DNA of 35,305 nt, from positions 1 to 35,305 of the forward strand of contig CAMLFF010000001.1 in NCBI GenBank assembly GCA_946479185.1, in the 5' to 3' direction. The first letter of the stretch is position 1, and the number at the start of each line of letters is the position of its first letter. Position numbers and translations under genes: made by a program. This DNA is from an uncultured Sphingobium sp. (GTDB lineage Bacteria; Pseudomonadota; Alphaproteobacteria; Sphingomonadales; Sphingomonadaceae). This document shows, piece after piece, positions 1 to 7,332 of the stretch. The notes under the pieces were generated by a model, which saw only the letters and a program-made list of their open reading frames with translations, was not told the DNA's origin and did no database searches.

Positions 1-412
1 CAGCGGCGATGCCGACGAGCAACGTGTCCAGCTGCCGCTCGAAGCTCTGGCCCGCCGCTTCGCCTGCAGCAGATCCCACGCCCGCCATCTCGATGATCGT
101 GCAGCCAAGGGTGAGCCGGTCGACCAGCATCGCCGCCGCCCGCGCTTCCGCTTGCGGCACGCCCATCTGCTCCAGAGCCGCGACATCAGCGTCATCACCC
201 GCCACATGGGCAGCCTGCGCGGCCCAATCCACCAATGCTGCTGAGCCGCCGCGCTGCGCCTTCATCTCTGCCCGCAACCGGCTGGCGCGCTGCTGCAACT
301 GCGCCTGCCAGCTCGGCGGCCCGTGCAATGCGGCAGTAGTAAGCGCGGCATCGGCAAGCGCGTCGCCGGTCAGCCTATCCTTCAGGCCGCTCGGCAGATC
401 ACCGCTGCTCAT
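1..412 (-). CDS. Unidentified protein, C-terminus cut by the window edge
   Basis: This open frame reads leftward and runs off the left edge, giving 137 residues with no stop. The start is the ATG at 412, with an AGGAGA ribosome site a few bases upstream; an out-of-frame ATG just before it stops at once. The visible part is rich in Ala, Gln, Arg and Leu and looks helical throughout. It has no signal peptide, membrane segment or nucleotide-binding motif that I can see. I do not recognise the family. The gene is divergent from the exported protein at 648, and a perfect 12-bp palindrome lies just ahead of its ribosome site. The long plus-strand frame over the same bases is a shadow: it has no ribosome site and a low-complexity composition. 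Confidence 0.6.
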   Translation of the reverse strand, partial: MSSGDLPSGLKDRLTGDALADAALTTAALHGPPSWQAQLQQRASRLRAEMKAQRGGSAALVDWAAQAAHVAGDDADVAALEQMGVPQAEARAAAMLVDRLTLGCTIIEMAGVGSAAGEAAGQSFERQLDTLLVGIAA

Positions 413-429
413 GCTCTCATCTCCTGGTT

Positions 430-441
430 TCACATATGTGA
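430..441. promoter_or_regulatory. 12-bp palindrome, candidate operator
   Basis: TCACATATGTGA is a perfect palindrome about 18 bases upstream of the start codon of the minus-strand gene ending at 412. It lies in the 235-base divergent gap. The half-site TCACA/TGTGA resembles those used by several bacterial repressors, but the arrangement is the inverse of a CRP site. No particular regulator can be named. Confidence 0.3.
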
Positions 442-647
442 CGATTCGGATTAGTTCATCGCATGTTTCGCTCAACGGTCAATCGTTGTTCAGCACAATC
501 ACGGGCGCAAGCCCATGTGCTGCCGCTAATCACGCCTGATCCCAACAACAGCGTTTGACGAACCAACAGCCACAGGGCAGACAGACTCAACAAACGGGAA
601 CCGCAGCCGGACGATAACCGGCTACATGCAAGCGGGAGGAGCAAGGA

Positions 648-1178
648 ATGCCGATGGGACGTATCATTTTGATCGCGGGTGCGATGAGCCTGGGTGCGGT
701 GAGTGCGCCCGTTTATGCGCAAGGCAGCCTGCCCGATCAGCTCGCAACCTGTGCCCGCATCGGCAAGAAGGATGCGCGGCTGGAATGCTATGATTCCATC
801 GCCCGCGCCGCCGGGCAAGGCAGCTATTCATCAAGCTTCGGCTTACCCGCAGGCGCAGCGCCCGCGCCCGCCAATCCGCCAGCGCCCGGTGCGCCAACCG
901 GCTTCGGGTCCGAGCAGGTCGTCCGCCCCGTCTCTGAGCGGGCAGCGGAAAGCGGGCAGGACGAGCTCACGGCAACCGTCAGCTCCGCACGCGATAATGG
1001 CCTTGGCATGTGGCAAATCGGCCTGTCCGATGGCGCAAGCTGGCGCATGACAGAACGCGTCGCCAACTTCCGCCCGCCAGCCCCCAATGAGAGCGTTACG
1101 ATCCGCAAAGGCGCACTCGGCAGCTACCTGATGCAGGTCGGACGCCAGGCAGCCGTGCGCGTCGCGCGGGTTCGCTGA
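648..1178 (+). CDS. Exported protein with TagO/VasI-like N-terminal Cys motif
   Basis: A 176-residue protein. The start at 648 is set by GGAGGA seven bases upstream. Residues 1-24 form a signal peptide ending near VYA-Q, so the protein is probably periplasmic. Residues 31-52 carry a motif of the form LATCARI...DARLECYDSIAR. This two-cysteine pattern, LxxCAxIxxDxxRLxCYD, is widespread at the N-terminus of exported alphaproteobacterial proteins and resembles that of type VI-associated TagO/VasI proteins. A Pro/Ala/Gly-rich linker (about 65-90) leads to a compact domain that may be beta-rich (about 105-176). No type VI genes are nearby, so a secretion role is not supported and the function is unknown. 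Confidence 0.75.
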   Translation: MPMGRIILIAGAMSLGAVSAPVYAQGSLPDQLATCARIGKKDARLECYDSIARAAGQGSYSSSFGLPAGAAPAPANPPAPGAPTGFGSEQVVRPVSERAAESGQDELTATVSSARDNGLGMWQIGLSDGASWRMTERVANFRPPAPNESVTIRKGALGSYLMQVGRQAAVRVARVR

Positions 1179-1289
1179 CGACGCAAGGACGTCGCGGCCA
1201 CAAAAGCGCCCCACCAACGATTTATCAGCGAGCATTCGCCATCGCGTCAGCCCCACCGGCTGCGACTGGCGATTTAGGACGACCCATAA

Positions 1290-1355
1290 CCTTCTCCCTG
1301 CGGTGAGAAGGATAGGCAGTCTTGCCGCCGTCAGGCGGTTAGACGCAGTTGGATG
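1290..1355. repeat. Degenerate copy of palindromic intergenic repeat, family A
   Basis: Two hairpins stand in tandem: CCTTCTC/GAGAAGG (1290-1296 with 1305-1311) and CCGCC/GGCGG (1325-1329 with 1334-1338), followed by GGATGAGGG. The same order of elements is found in cleaner form at 9701-9770, so this looks like an older, diverged copy of that family. Confidence 0.5.
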
Positions 1356-1498
1356 AGGGCGTATATCGTCAATCCACGCGGTCCCCGGACCGCCCCAATT
1401 TCTGCCATTAGCCCAACAAAGTCTGCATTAAACGCACACTCTTCCGCATGATCCGTCTGCGGACATCAGCATCACGCGCCTTCGAAAGTACCAATCAT

Positions 1499-1520
1499 GA
1501 TATAAAGATATCTTTATGTC
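1499..1520. promoter_or_regulatory. 22-bp dyad, candidate SahR-type methionine operator
   Basis: ATAAAGATATCTTTAT at 1502-1517 is a perfect 16-bp palindrome. The dyad extends to 1499-1520 with only one mismatched pair. It stands about 160 bases upstream of mesX-mesD in an otherwise GC-rich genome. From memory, this sequence matches the motif reported for SahR, an ArsR-family regulator sensing S-adenosylhomocysteine that controls methionine genes in alphaproteobacteria. That match was not checked against a database. The placement before a methionine synthase operon fits. Confidence 0.6.
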
Positions 1521-1564
1521 TTGATTGACAGGCAAGTCATTCTGGTGTTGAAGGCGCCTGTCGA

Positions 1565-1596
1565 TGATCCCGACTCTCATCATGAAGTCGGGATCA
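1565..1596 (+). other. Stem-loop in the mesX leader
   Basis: TGATCCCGACT (1565-1575) pairs perfectly with AGTCGGGATCA (1586-1596). Within the 10-base loop TCAT can pair with ATGA, lengthening the stem after one bulged C. No T-run follows, so it is not a classical terminator. It lies between the candidate operator and mesX and may be an RNA control element, or a remnant of an intergenic repeat carrying the common CGGGATCAAG-like end. Confidence 0.45.
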
Positions 1597-1676
1597 AGAT
1601 ACGAAGCGAGTGAAGAAGAACCTTATCACGTTAAGCAATAAGCGTGGGTTCTGCCCTGAAAGTAGGATAGCAGATC

Positions 1677-2663
1677 ATGACGGATAATGGATTTGCATTC
1701 ACGGTGAAGCGGATCGCGTTCGACGAGAATTATTGTCCTGCGCAGAACACACGTATGACCACGAACTTCGCCAATCTAGCGAGGGGTTCAAACCGACAGG
1801 AAAATCTTCGGAACACTCTGAAGATGATCAATAATCGTTTCAACTCATTGACGAATTGGGACAACCCCAATGGAAGCCGTTATTCTGTTTTTCTGGATAT
1901 CATCTCTGCCGAACTTCTTATTAACAAAGATGATACGCATGACGAATTTCCACTGATTGAAATGCTTCAGCCCAGAATCTTCGATCAGGAAACGGAAGAG
2001 TGGTGCGCCGGTATCGTCGGAAACAATTTCTCATCCTATGTGCGCGACTATGATTTCAGCATCCTCTTGCCCGAGCACAACAAGAACAGTTCCGAGTTTG
2101 CAGCGCCGGAAGATTTCGGCAGCCTTCACGGGCAACTGTTCAAGACCTTTGTCGCATCGGAAGCCTATCGGGAGAGCTTTCAAAAACCGCCCGTCATCTG
2201 CCTGAGCGTATCGAGCAGCAGGACTTATCATCGCATCGGCAACGTCCATCCCGTGCTGGGCTCGGAATATCGACAGGATGAGTTCTCCGCCACAGACCTG
2301 TATTTTGAGAAAATGGGTCTCAGCGTGCGCTACTTCATGCCGAGAAATAGTGTTGCGCCGCTGGCCTTCTATTTCGCGGGTGATTTGCTGAGCGATTACA
2401 CGAACCTCGAGCTTGTCGGGACGATCAGCACGATGGAAACCTTCCAGAAAATCTATCGCCCCGAGATTTACAATGCGAACTCCTCAGCAGCGGAGCATTT
2501 CCAGCCAAGCTTGAAGCATCAGGACTATTCGCTGACCCGCATCGTCTATGACCGGGAGGAGCGCAGTAAATTGGCCATCGAGCAGGGACGGTTCGCGCAG
2601 GAGCGTTTCATCAAACCTTATCGCGCCGCTCTTGAGCAGTGGTCCGCTGCTCACGCCCATTGA
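1677..2663 (+). CDS. mesX: MesX (DUF1852), partner of core methionine synthase MesD
   Basis: A 328-residue soluble protein recognised as the DUF1852 family, whose genes sit beside MesD-type methionine synthases. Published genetics (Price and colleagues, 2021) show that MesD needs this protein and oxygen but neither methyl-folate nor cobalamin; its chemistry is unknown. No signal peptide or membrane segment is seen. AGGAT at 1664 precedes the ATG by eight bases. mesD follows after 24 bases, so the two are surely co-transcribed. The first 300 bases are visibly richer in A and T than the flanking genes, which may mean recent acquisition. Control by the upstream dyad at 1499-1520 is inferred. Confidence 0.85.
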   Translation: MTDNGFAFTVKRIAFDENYCPAQNTRMTTNFANLARGSNRQENLRNTLKMINNRFNSLTNWDNPNGSRYSVFLDIISAELLINKDDTHDEFPLIEMLQPRIFDQETEEWCAGIVGNNFSSYVRDYDFSILLPEHNKNSSEFAAPEDFGSLHGQLFKTFVASEAYRESFQKPPVICLSVSSSRTYHRIGNVHPVLGSEYRQDEFSATDLYFEKMGLSVRYFMPRNSVAPLAFYFAGDLLSDYTNLELVGTISTMETFQKIYRPEIYNANSSAAEHFQPSLKHQDYSLTRIVYDREERSKLAIEQGRFAQERFIKPYRAALEQWSAAHAH

Positions 2664-2687
2664 TTAGCCAAAGTTCAAGGTCCTGAC

Positions 2688-3716
2688 ATGAAAACCCTAT
2701 TGCCCACGTCCACGGCTGGCAGTCTGCCCAAGCCATCCTGGCTCGCGCGACCCGAGACGCTTTGGTCTCCCTGGAAGCTGCAAGATGATGGCCTGATTGA
2801 AGGCAAACAGGATGCTCTGCGCCTGGCGCTCGATGACCAACGGCAGGCTGGCATCGATATCGTCAGCGATGGTGAGCAGACCCGCCAGCATTTCGTCACC
2901 ACATTTATCGAGCATCTCGATGGCGTGGATTTCGAAGCGCGCAAGACCGTTCGCATCCGCGATCGCTATGATGCGAGCGTGCCGACCGTGGTTGGCGCTG
3001 TGACTCGCCCCAAGCCGGTTTTTGTCGAAGACGCCCGGTTCCTGCGTCAGCAAACCGATCGCCCGATCAAATGGGCGCTGCCCGGCCCCATGACCATGAT
3101 CGACACCCTCTACGACGATCATTACAAAAGCCGTGAAAAGCTCGCCTTCGAATTTGCCAAAATCCTCAATGAAGAAGCCAAAGAGCTTGAGGCTGTCGGC
3201 GTCGATATTATCCAGTTCGATGAGCCTGCATTCAACGTCTTTTTCGATGAGGTGAATGACTGGGGCGTCGCCGCTCTGGAAAGGGCCATCGAAGGGCTCA
3301 AATGCGAAACAGCCGTCCACATCTGCTACGGCTATGGCATCAAGGCCAATACCGACTGGAAAAAGACGCTGGGGTCAGAATGGCGGCAATATGAGCAAGC
3401 CTTTCCAAAGCTGCAGACATCGAACATCGATATCATTTCACTCGAATGCCACAACTCTCACGTCCCGATGGATCTGATCGCGCTCATTCGGGGAAAGAAG
3501 GTGATGGTCGGCACCATCGATGTGGCAAATGAGCAGATCGAGACGCCGGAGGACGTGGCCGACACGCTGCGCAAAGCCCTTCAATTCGTGGATGCGGACA
3601 AGCTCTACCCCTCCACCAATTGCGGCATGGCGCCCCTGCCGCGTCATGTCGCGCGAGGCAAACTCAAGGCCTTGAGTGCAGGCGCAGACATCGTCCGGAA
3701 AGAAATCTCAGCCTGA
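2688..3716 (+). CDS. mesD: MesD-type folate-independent methionine synthase
   Basis: A 342-residue single-domain protein equal to the C-terminal catalytic half of MetE, without the N-terminal folate-binding half. It should methylate homocysteine to methionine in the cytoplasm. The zinc and homocysteine ligands are all visible: His211 and Cys213 (VHIC), Glu253 (SLEC) and Cys312 (TNCGMAPLPRH). The N-terminus begins with the MetE-like STAGSLPKP motif. AAGG at 2677 gives a seven-base spacing to the ATG. Pairing with mesX (DUF1852) places it in the aerobic MesD family rather than among archaeal or anaerobic core synthases. The methyl donor in this family is not known. Confidence 0.87.
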   Translation: MKTLLPTSTAGSLPKPSWLARPETLWSPWKLQDDGLIEGKQDALRLALDDQRQAGIDIVSDGEQTRQHFVTTFIEHLDGVDFEARKTVRIRDRYDASVPTVVGAVTRPKPVFVEDARFLRQQTDRPIKWALPGPMTMIDTLYDDHYKSREKLAFEFAKILNEEAKELEAVGVDIIQFDEPAFNVFFDEVNDWGVAALERAIEGLKCETAVHICYGYGIKANTDWKKTLGSEWRQYEQAFPKLQTSNIDIISLECHNSHVPMDLIALIRGKKVMVGTIDVANEQIETPEDVADTLRKALQFVDADKLYPSTNCGMAPLPRHVARGKLKALSAGADIVRKEISA

Positions 3717-3753
3717 AGAGTGTACGCTTGAAGCCTTCGCAATTCGACGGCCC

Positions 3754-4719
3754 TCAATGGCATTCAACCGTCAGATGCGCCAACTCATGCACGGGCGCCA
3801 GCCGCGCGCGGATCACCTCGCCCGTGACGCCTGGTTCCGCTTTCACGCTCACGATCGCGGCGTGCGCTTGCGGGCCGACGCGCCACACATGCAGATCCGC
3901 TATGTGCGCGTCCCCGCCCGCCTCCACCAGCGTGCGGATTTCCTCGGCCACATGCGGGTCCGTGCGGTCCAGCAGGATGGCGGCCGTGTCGCGCATCAGC
4001 GTCCAGGCCCAGCGCAGGATCACCGCCGCGCCGACGATCCCCATCACCGGATCCATCCACACCCAGCCAAGATAGCGCCCCGCAAGCAGCGCGATAATGG
4101 CGAGCACGGACGTCAGCGCATCCGTCAGCACATGGACGTAGGCGGAGCGTAGATTATTGTCGCCGCCATGTGCGTGGGCGTGGGCGTGGGCGTGATCATG
4201 GCCATGTCCGTGCTCGTGCCCATGATGGTCATGCCCCTCGCCATGATGATGATGCGTGCCCGAGAGCATGAAGGCGCTGACAATGTTGACCAACAGGCCG
4301 ATGACAGCGATCACCGTCGCCTCGGTAAATGCCACGCTGATCGGCTCGAACAGCCGCGTCACGGACTCCACCCCGATGCCGATCGCGACCAGTCCCAAAA
4401 TCATTGCCGAGGCAAAGCCCGCCAGATCGCCCACCTTGCCGGTGCCGAAGCTATAGGCCGGGCTGTGCGCATGTTTGCGGGCATAGGCATAAGCCGCTGC
4501 CGCAACCGAGAGCGCGCCCGCATGGGTCGCCATATGGAAGCCGTCGGCCAGCAGCGCCATCGACCCCGTCCAATAGCCAGCGACAATCTCGCCGACCATC
4601 ATCACGGCCGTCAGCGCCACCACCCATAGCGTACGGCGGGCATTTTCATCATGCCCGGCGCCCAGGAACATATGATCGTGCGTATATGCGTCGAGGTCGA
4701 CTGGAACGTTCATGGTCAT
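3754..4719 (-). CDS. dmeF: DmeF-like cation diffusion facilitator, Co/Ni efflux
   Basis: A 321-residue inner-membrane transporter of the CDF family, expected to export divalent cobalt or nickel in exchange for protons. About six membrane helices span residues 30-245. Metal-site residues are visible as Asp59, His62 and His66 (ADGFHMATHAG) and as His196 and Asp200 (HVLTD). The loop at 156-184 is an extreme His-rich tract with HxH repeats, typical of DmeF. A cytoplasmic C-terminal domain (about 246-321) follows. The gene begins two bases after the dmeR stop, so translation is probably coupled; a second in-frame ATG at 4713 is possible. Its specificity is inferred from the dmeR pairing. It converges on mesD. 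Confidence 0.85.
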   Translation of the reverse strand: MTMNVPVDLDAYTHDHMFLGAGHDENARRTLWVVALTAVMMVGEIVAGYWTGSMALLADGFHMATHAGALSVAAAAYAYARKHAHSPAYSFGTGKVGDLAGFASAMILGLVAIGIGVESVTRLFEPISVAFTEATVIAVIGLLVNIVSAFMLSGTHHHHGEGHDHHGHEHGHGHDHAHAHAHAHGGDNNLRSAYVHVLTDALTSVLAIIALLAGRYLGWVWMDPVMGIVGAAVILRWAWTLMRDTAAILLDRTDPHVAEEIRTLVEAGGDAHIADLHVWRVGPQAHAAIVSVKAEPGVTGEVIRARLAPVHELAHLTVECH

Positions 4720-4721
4720 GC

Positions 4722-4997
4722 CTATTTCGAGTAGCGCCGGATCACGGCCATCAGCTCCTGCGCGCCAGCGGCCCGCTCGGCATCGTCGAGATCCGGGTGG
4801 GCGACATGAAGCTCCAGATGCTCGGCGATGATCTCATCGAGCAGTCCATTCACCGCGCCGCGCACAGCGGCGACCAGATGCAGAATGTCCGTGCAATTGG
4901 TGTCCGCCTGTAACGCCCGCTCGACGGCGCCCACCTGTCCGCCGATGCGACGGACCCGGGCAAGCAGATTGGGATTGGATTGGGCAAGGTGAGACAT
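4722..4997 (-). CDS. dmeR: DmeR/RcnR-type metal-sensing repressor
   Basis: A 91-residue all-helical DNA-binding protein of the CsoR/RcnR family. It aligns by eye with E. coli RcnR through the GQVGAVERAL, Cys, AAVRGAVNGL and EHLELH segments. The four expected nickel/cobalt ligands are present: His3, one Cys (TNC) and two histidines in EHLELH. I chose the ATG at 4997 rather than 5003 because it places His at position 3, as in RcnR, and has a GGGGG ribosome-like tract seven bases upstream. The repressor heads a two-gene operon with dmeF and is likely autoregulated through the G-tract site over its own leader. Confidence 0.85.
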   Translation of the reverse strand: MSHLAQSNPNLLARVRRIGGQVGAVERALQADTNCTDILHLVAAVRGAVNGLLDEIIAEHLELHVAHPDLDDAERAAGAQELMAVIRRYSK

Positions 4998-5001
4998 ACC
5001 C

Positions 5002-5020
5002 ATACCCCCTACCCCTATAT
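5002..5020 (-). promoter_or_regulatory. G-tract operator for DmeR
   Basis: On the minus strand this reads ATATAGGGGTAGGGGGTAT, two G-tracts flanked by ATA and TAT. CsoR/RcnR-family operators are G-tracts with short AT-rich inverted ends, so this is the probable DmeR site. It overlaps the ribosome site of dmeR, so binding would block the very start of the transcript. Confidence 0.55.
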
Positions 5021-5194
5021 TGCGCTTCGTTCAACCCCCTTCAACTTCCGCCATTCGTGACGCAACGCGGGAAAAGATCGGCAAAGTTTATCTGGACATT
5101 GTCATCAATGCTGCTCACCTTGGCGCTTTCGCTGGCCTGATCGCGCAACAGTGCATCGGCCTGCCAGAACGGCATCATGTTAGGAGATGGATCA

Positions 5195-6130
5195 ATGTTG
5201 GACGTGCGCGGCAAAACCGCTTTCATCACTGGCGGCGCGAGCGGCATGGGCTGGGGCATGGCCAAGGCCTTTGCCGAGGCAGGCATGAAGGTGATCATTG
5301 CTGATGTCCGCCAAGACGCGCTGGACGCCGCGATGGAGGGCTTCTCCAATACCAATTTCGCCGTCCACGCCATCCGCCTCGATGTCGCCGATCGCGATGG
5401 CTGGGAGAAGGCCGCCGATGAGGCAGAGGCGCAGTTCGGCAACATCCATGTGCTGGCGCTCAATGCAGGCGTTGGCGTCACGGGCTCCATGCTGACCGCG
5501 ACCTACAAGGATTGGGACTTCAACATGAACGTCAATGTCGGCGGCGTCATCAATGGCGTCGTCACGATGCTGCCGCGCATGCTGAAACATGGCGAGGAAG
5601 GCCAGCTTGTCGTCACCTCCTCCACCGGCGGATTCTCTGCCGTGGGCGGCGCGGGGCTCTATTGCGCCGCGAAATTTTGCGTCGCTGGCATGTTCGAGAG
5701 CCTGGCGACTGACCTGCGCGGCACGTCGCTTGGGGCATCGGTCTTTTTCCCCGGCCCGGTGCAAACGCAGCTTGGCCAATCCACGCAAGCCACCCGCCCC
5801 GAGCATTTGCGTAACGACGCGCCACCACCCCCGCCCGAAGCGCTTGGTGGCAAGAAGGATGCGCGTCCCTCGCCGGGCTTCGATCCCAGCCTGTTCATGA
5901 CGAGCGAGGAGGTCGGCCAGCGCGTGCTGCGCGGCATCGAGCGGCGCGACCTGTTCATCATGACGCACCCCGAGTTCACGCGCGGCATCGAGGCCCGCAA
6001 CGCAGCCCTGCTGCGCGCCATCCCGCACGAAGCCACGAACGAGGCCCGCGCCGCGCTCGTCGCGCAGTTCGGCACGCTCATGTACAACCCGATCTACGAA
6101 ACACAGGAACCGCTCACCGAGCCACTTTGA
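5195..6130 (+). CDS. LigD-like short-chain dehydrogenase/reductase
   Basis: A 311-residue classical SDR. The NAD(P)-binding motif TGGASGMGWG lies near residue 12, NAG near 95, and the catalytic Tyr156-x3-Lys160 in YCAAK. By eye it resembles the sphingomonad lignin C-alpha dehydrogenases LigD/LigL (GGASG...AKAF, VINGVVT, and the C-terminal LFIMTHPEF region), more than generic SDRs. It should oxidise a secondary alcohol next to an aromatic or bulky group, but the substrate is not shown. A Pro-rich insert (about 205-225) is unusual. AGGAG at 5182 supports the ATG at 5195 rather than the one at 5177. The reductase gene follows after 21 bases in the same operon. Confidence 0.82.
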   Translation: MLDVRGKTAFITGGASGMGWGMAKAFAEAGMKVIIADVRQDALDAAMEGFSNTNFAVHAIRLDVADRDGWEKAADEAEAQFGNIHVLALNAGVGVTGSMLTATYKDWDFNMNVNVGGVINGVVTMLPRMLKHGEEGQLVVTSSTGGFSAVGGAGLYCAAKFCVAGMFESLATDLRGTSLGASVFFPGPVQTQLGQSTQATRPEHLRNDAPPPPPEALGGKKDARPSPGFDPSLFMTSEEVGQRVLRGIERRDLFIMTHPEFTRGIEARNAALLRAIPHEATNEARAALVAQFGTLMYNPIYETQEPLTEPL

Positions 6131-6151
6131 GCGCAAATCAGGAGAGCCGAG

Positions 6152-7138
6152 ATGGCCAAGGTGGTTCGCGTCCATGAGCTGGGCGGACCGGAAAATCTCA
6201 TCGTCGAGGACATCGAGGTTGGCGATCCCGGCCCCGGCGAGGTGCGCATCAAGGTGCAGGCCGTGGGCCTCAACCGGTCCGAAGCGATGTTCCGCGCCGG
6301 GCGCTACCCCACCAAGCCGCAATTGCCCACGCTCATCGGCTATGAGGCGAGCGGCATCATCGAGGCGCTGGGCGAGGGCGTCGAGGGCTTTGGTGTGGGC
6401 GATAGCGTCTGCGCGCTGCCCATGTATGCGCTTGGCCAATATGGCGTGTGGGGCGAGCAGGCGATCGTCCCGGCTCGCTGCCTGCTTCCCACGCCGCCGG
6501 GGCTCTCGCCCGCGCAGGCCGCTGCGGTGTGGATGCAATATATGACTGCCTTCGCGATCATCGAGGTCGCAGAGGCTGGCATTGGCGACTATGTCATCAT
6601 CCAGGCGGCCTCGAGCAGTGTCGGCCTCGCCGCGATCCAGCTCGCCAATTGGGCGGGCGCCATCCCCATCGCCGCCACCCGCACCAGCACCAAAGCGGCG
6701 GAGCTACGCGACCATGGCGCTGCGCATGTCATCGCCACGCAGGAGGTCGATCTGGCCGCCGAGGTCATGAAGATCACCAACGGCAAGGGCGCGCGTATCG
6801 TGTTCGACCCCGTGCAAGGCCCCTATGTACAGACGCTCACCAGCGCGATGGCCGAGCGGGGCATACTCATCATTTACGGCGGACTCTCCGAGCAGCCCAC
6901 GCCCTATCCGCACTGGAACATGGCGTTCAAGGCGCTCTCCATGCGCGGCTGGGTGGCGTCTGAAATCTGGAACCATCCGCACCGCTTCAAGGCTGCGCGG
7001 GAGCGCATCGAGCTTGGGCTCAAGCTTGGCCATCTCAAGCCGGTGATCGCCAAAACCTTCCCGTTCAGCGAGATTGTCGAGGCGAACCGCTTCCTTGAAT
7101 CCAACCAGCAGGTCGGCAAGGTCGTCGTCACCTTCTAA
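6152..7138 (+). CDS. Medium-chain (quinone oxidoreductase-like) reductase
   Basis: A 328-residue MDR-superfamily enzyme. The N-terminal GroES-like fold spans about 1-130 (GYEASGIIEALG, then VGDSV), and a Rossmann fold follows with AASSSVGLAAIQLA near residue 155. The structural-zinc cysteine cluster is missing and no catalytic zinc set is obvious, so a zinc-free NADPH-dependent quinone or enone reductase is more likely than an alcohol dehydrogenase. AGGAGAG at 6140 precedes the ATG. It follows the LigD-like SDR closely, and the two may act in sequence (alcohol to ketone, then reduction of a conjugated product); this order is inference. Transcription ends before the repeat at 7169. Confidence 0.82.
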   Translation: MAKVVRVHELGGPENLIVEDIEVGDPGPGEVRIKVQAVGLNRSEAMFRAGRYPTKPQLPTLIGYEASGIIEALGEGVEGFGVGDSVCALPMYALGQYGVWGEQAIVPARCLLPTPPGLSPAQAAAVWMQYMTAFAIIEVAEAGIGDYVIIQAASSSVGLAAIQLANWAGAIPIAATRTSTKAAELRDHGAAHVIATQEVDLAAEVMKITNGKGARIVFDPVQGPYVQTLTSAMAERGILIIYGGLSEQPTPYPHWNMAFKALSMRGWVASEIWNHPHRFKAARERIELGLKLGHLKPVIAKTFPFSEIVEANRFLESNQQVGKVVVTF

Positions 7139-7168
7139 TCCGCCGCAACGCGACAACCCAGAACCCCG

Positions 7169-7253
7169 TCGTCCCGGGCTCGACCCGGGATTCCGCTTTC
7201 TCTTGCGGCTTGCTCGAAGGCAGCGGGGCGCCGGATCAGGTCCGGGGTGACGA
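7169..7253. repeat. Palindromic intergenic repeat, family B
   Basis: An 85-base element bounded by TCGTC and GACGA. It has an inner self-complementary CCCGGG...CCCGGG near the left end and CCGGATCAGGTCCGG near the right. It lies in the convergent gap between the MDR gene and the amidohydrolase, where such elements are usually found. Related ends (CGGGATCAAG) occur in the stem-loop at 1565-1596. Confidence 0.5.
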
Positions 7254-7276
7254 AGATCTGCACATCTGGCGGGCAC

Positions 7277-7306
7277 AAAAAAAGGGGAAGGGCCTTCACC
7301 CTCCCC
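7277..7306 (-). terminator. Rho-independent terminator of the amidohydrolase gene
   Basis: Read on the minus strand, GGGGAGGG and CCCTTCCCC form a stem with one bulge and a six-base loop. Seven consecutive T (7283 down to 7277) follow directly. It lies about 26 bases beyond the amidohydrolase stop, the classic position and form. Confidence 0.8.
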
Positions 7307-7332
7307 CTCTCACAATGTCCTGTGCTCAAGCC

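Larger units (their letters stand above)
1179..1676. other. 498-base gene-free region upstream of mesX
   Basis: No supportable reading frame occurs here. In order it holds a degenerate palindromic repeat (from about 1290), an AT-rich stretch with a 16-bp palindrome (1502-1517), and a strong stem-loop (1565-1596). The last 80 bases lead to the mesX ribosome site AGGAT at 1664. A TTGACA at 1525 could be a -35 box, but no convincing -10 follows at the right distance. Confidence 0.6.

Noticed and set aside
9..539. Long plus-strand frame at the left edge
   Set aside because: It mirrors the codon pattern of the minus-strand gene, has no ribosome site and reads as low-complexity Ala/Ser/Arg.
597..620. 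GGAAC as a second EcfG promoter before the exported protein at 648
   Set aside because: No CGTT follows at 16 or 17 bases.
1597..1676. SAM or SAH riboswitch in the mesX leader
   Set aside because: I could not match any known riboswitch core; only a small stem near CACG/CGTG is visible.
4168..4250. Short tandem repeats (GTGGGC and CATGGC-like) resembling a microsatellite
   Set aside because: They encode the His-rich loop of DmeF, so codon use explains them.
5192..6538. 448-codon minus-strand frame across the SDR and MDR genes
   Set aside because: It lies antisense to two genes with clear family motifs and matches no family; it is a GC-rich shadow.
7160..7320. CRISPR-like repeat unit
   Set aside because: The palindromes are single elements without regularly spaced copies or spacers.
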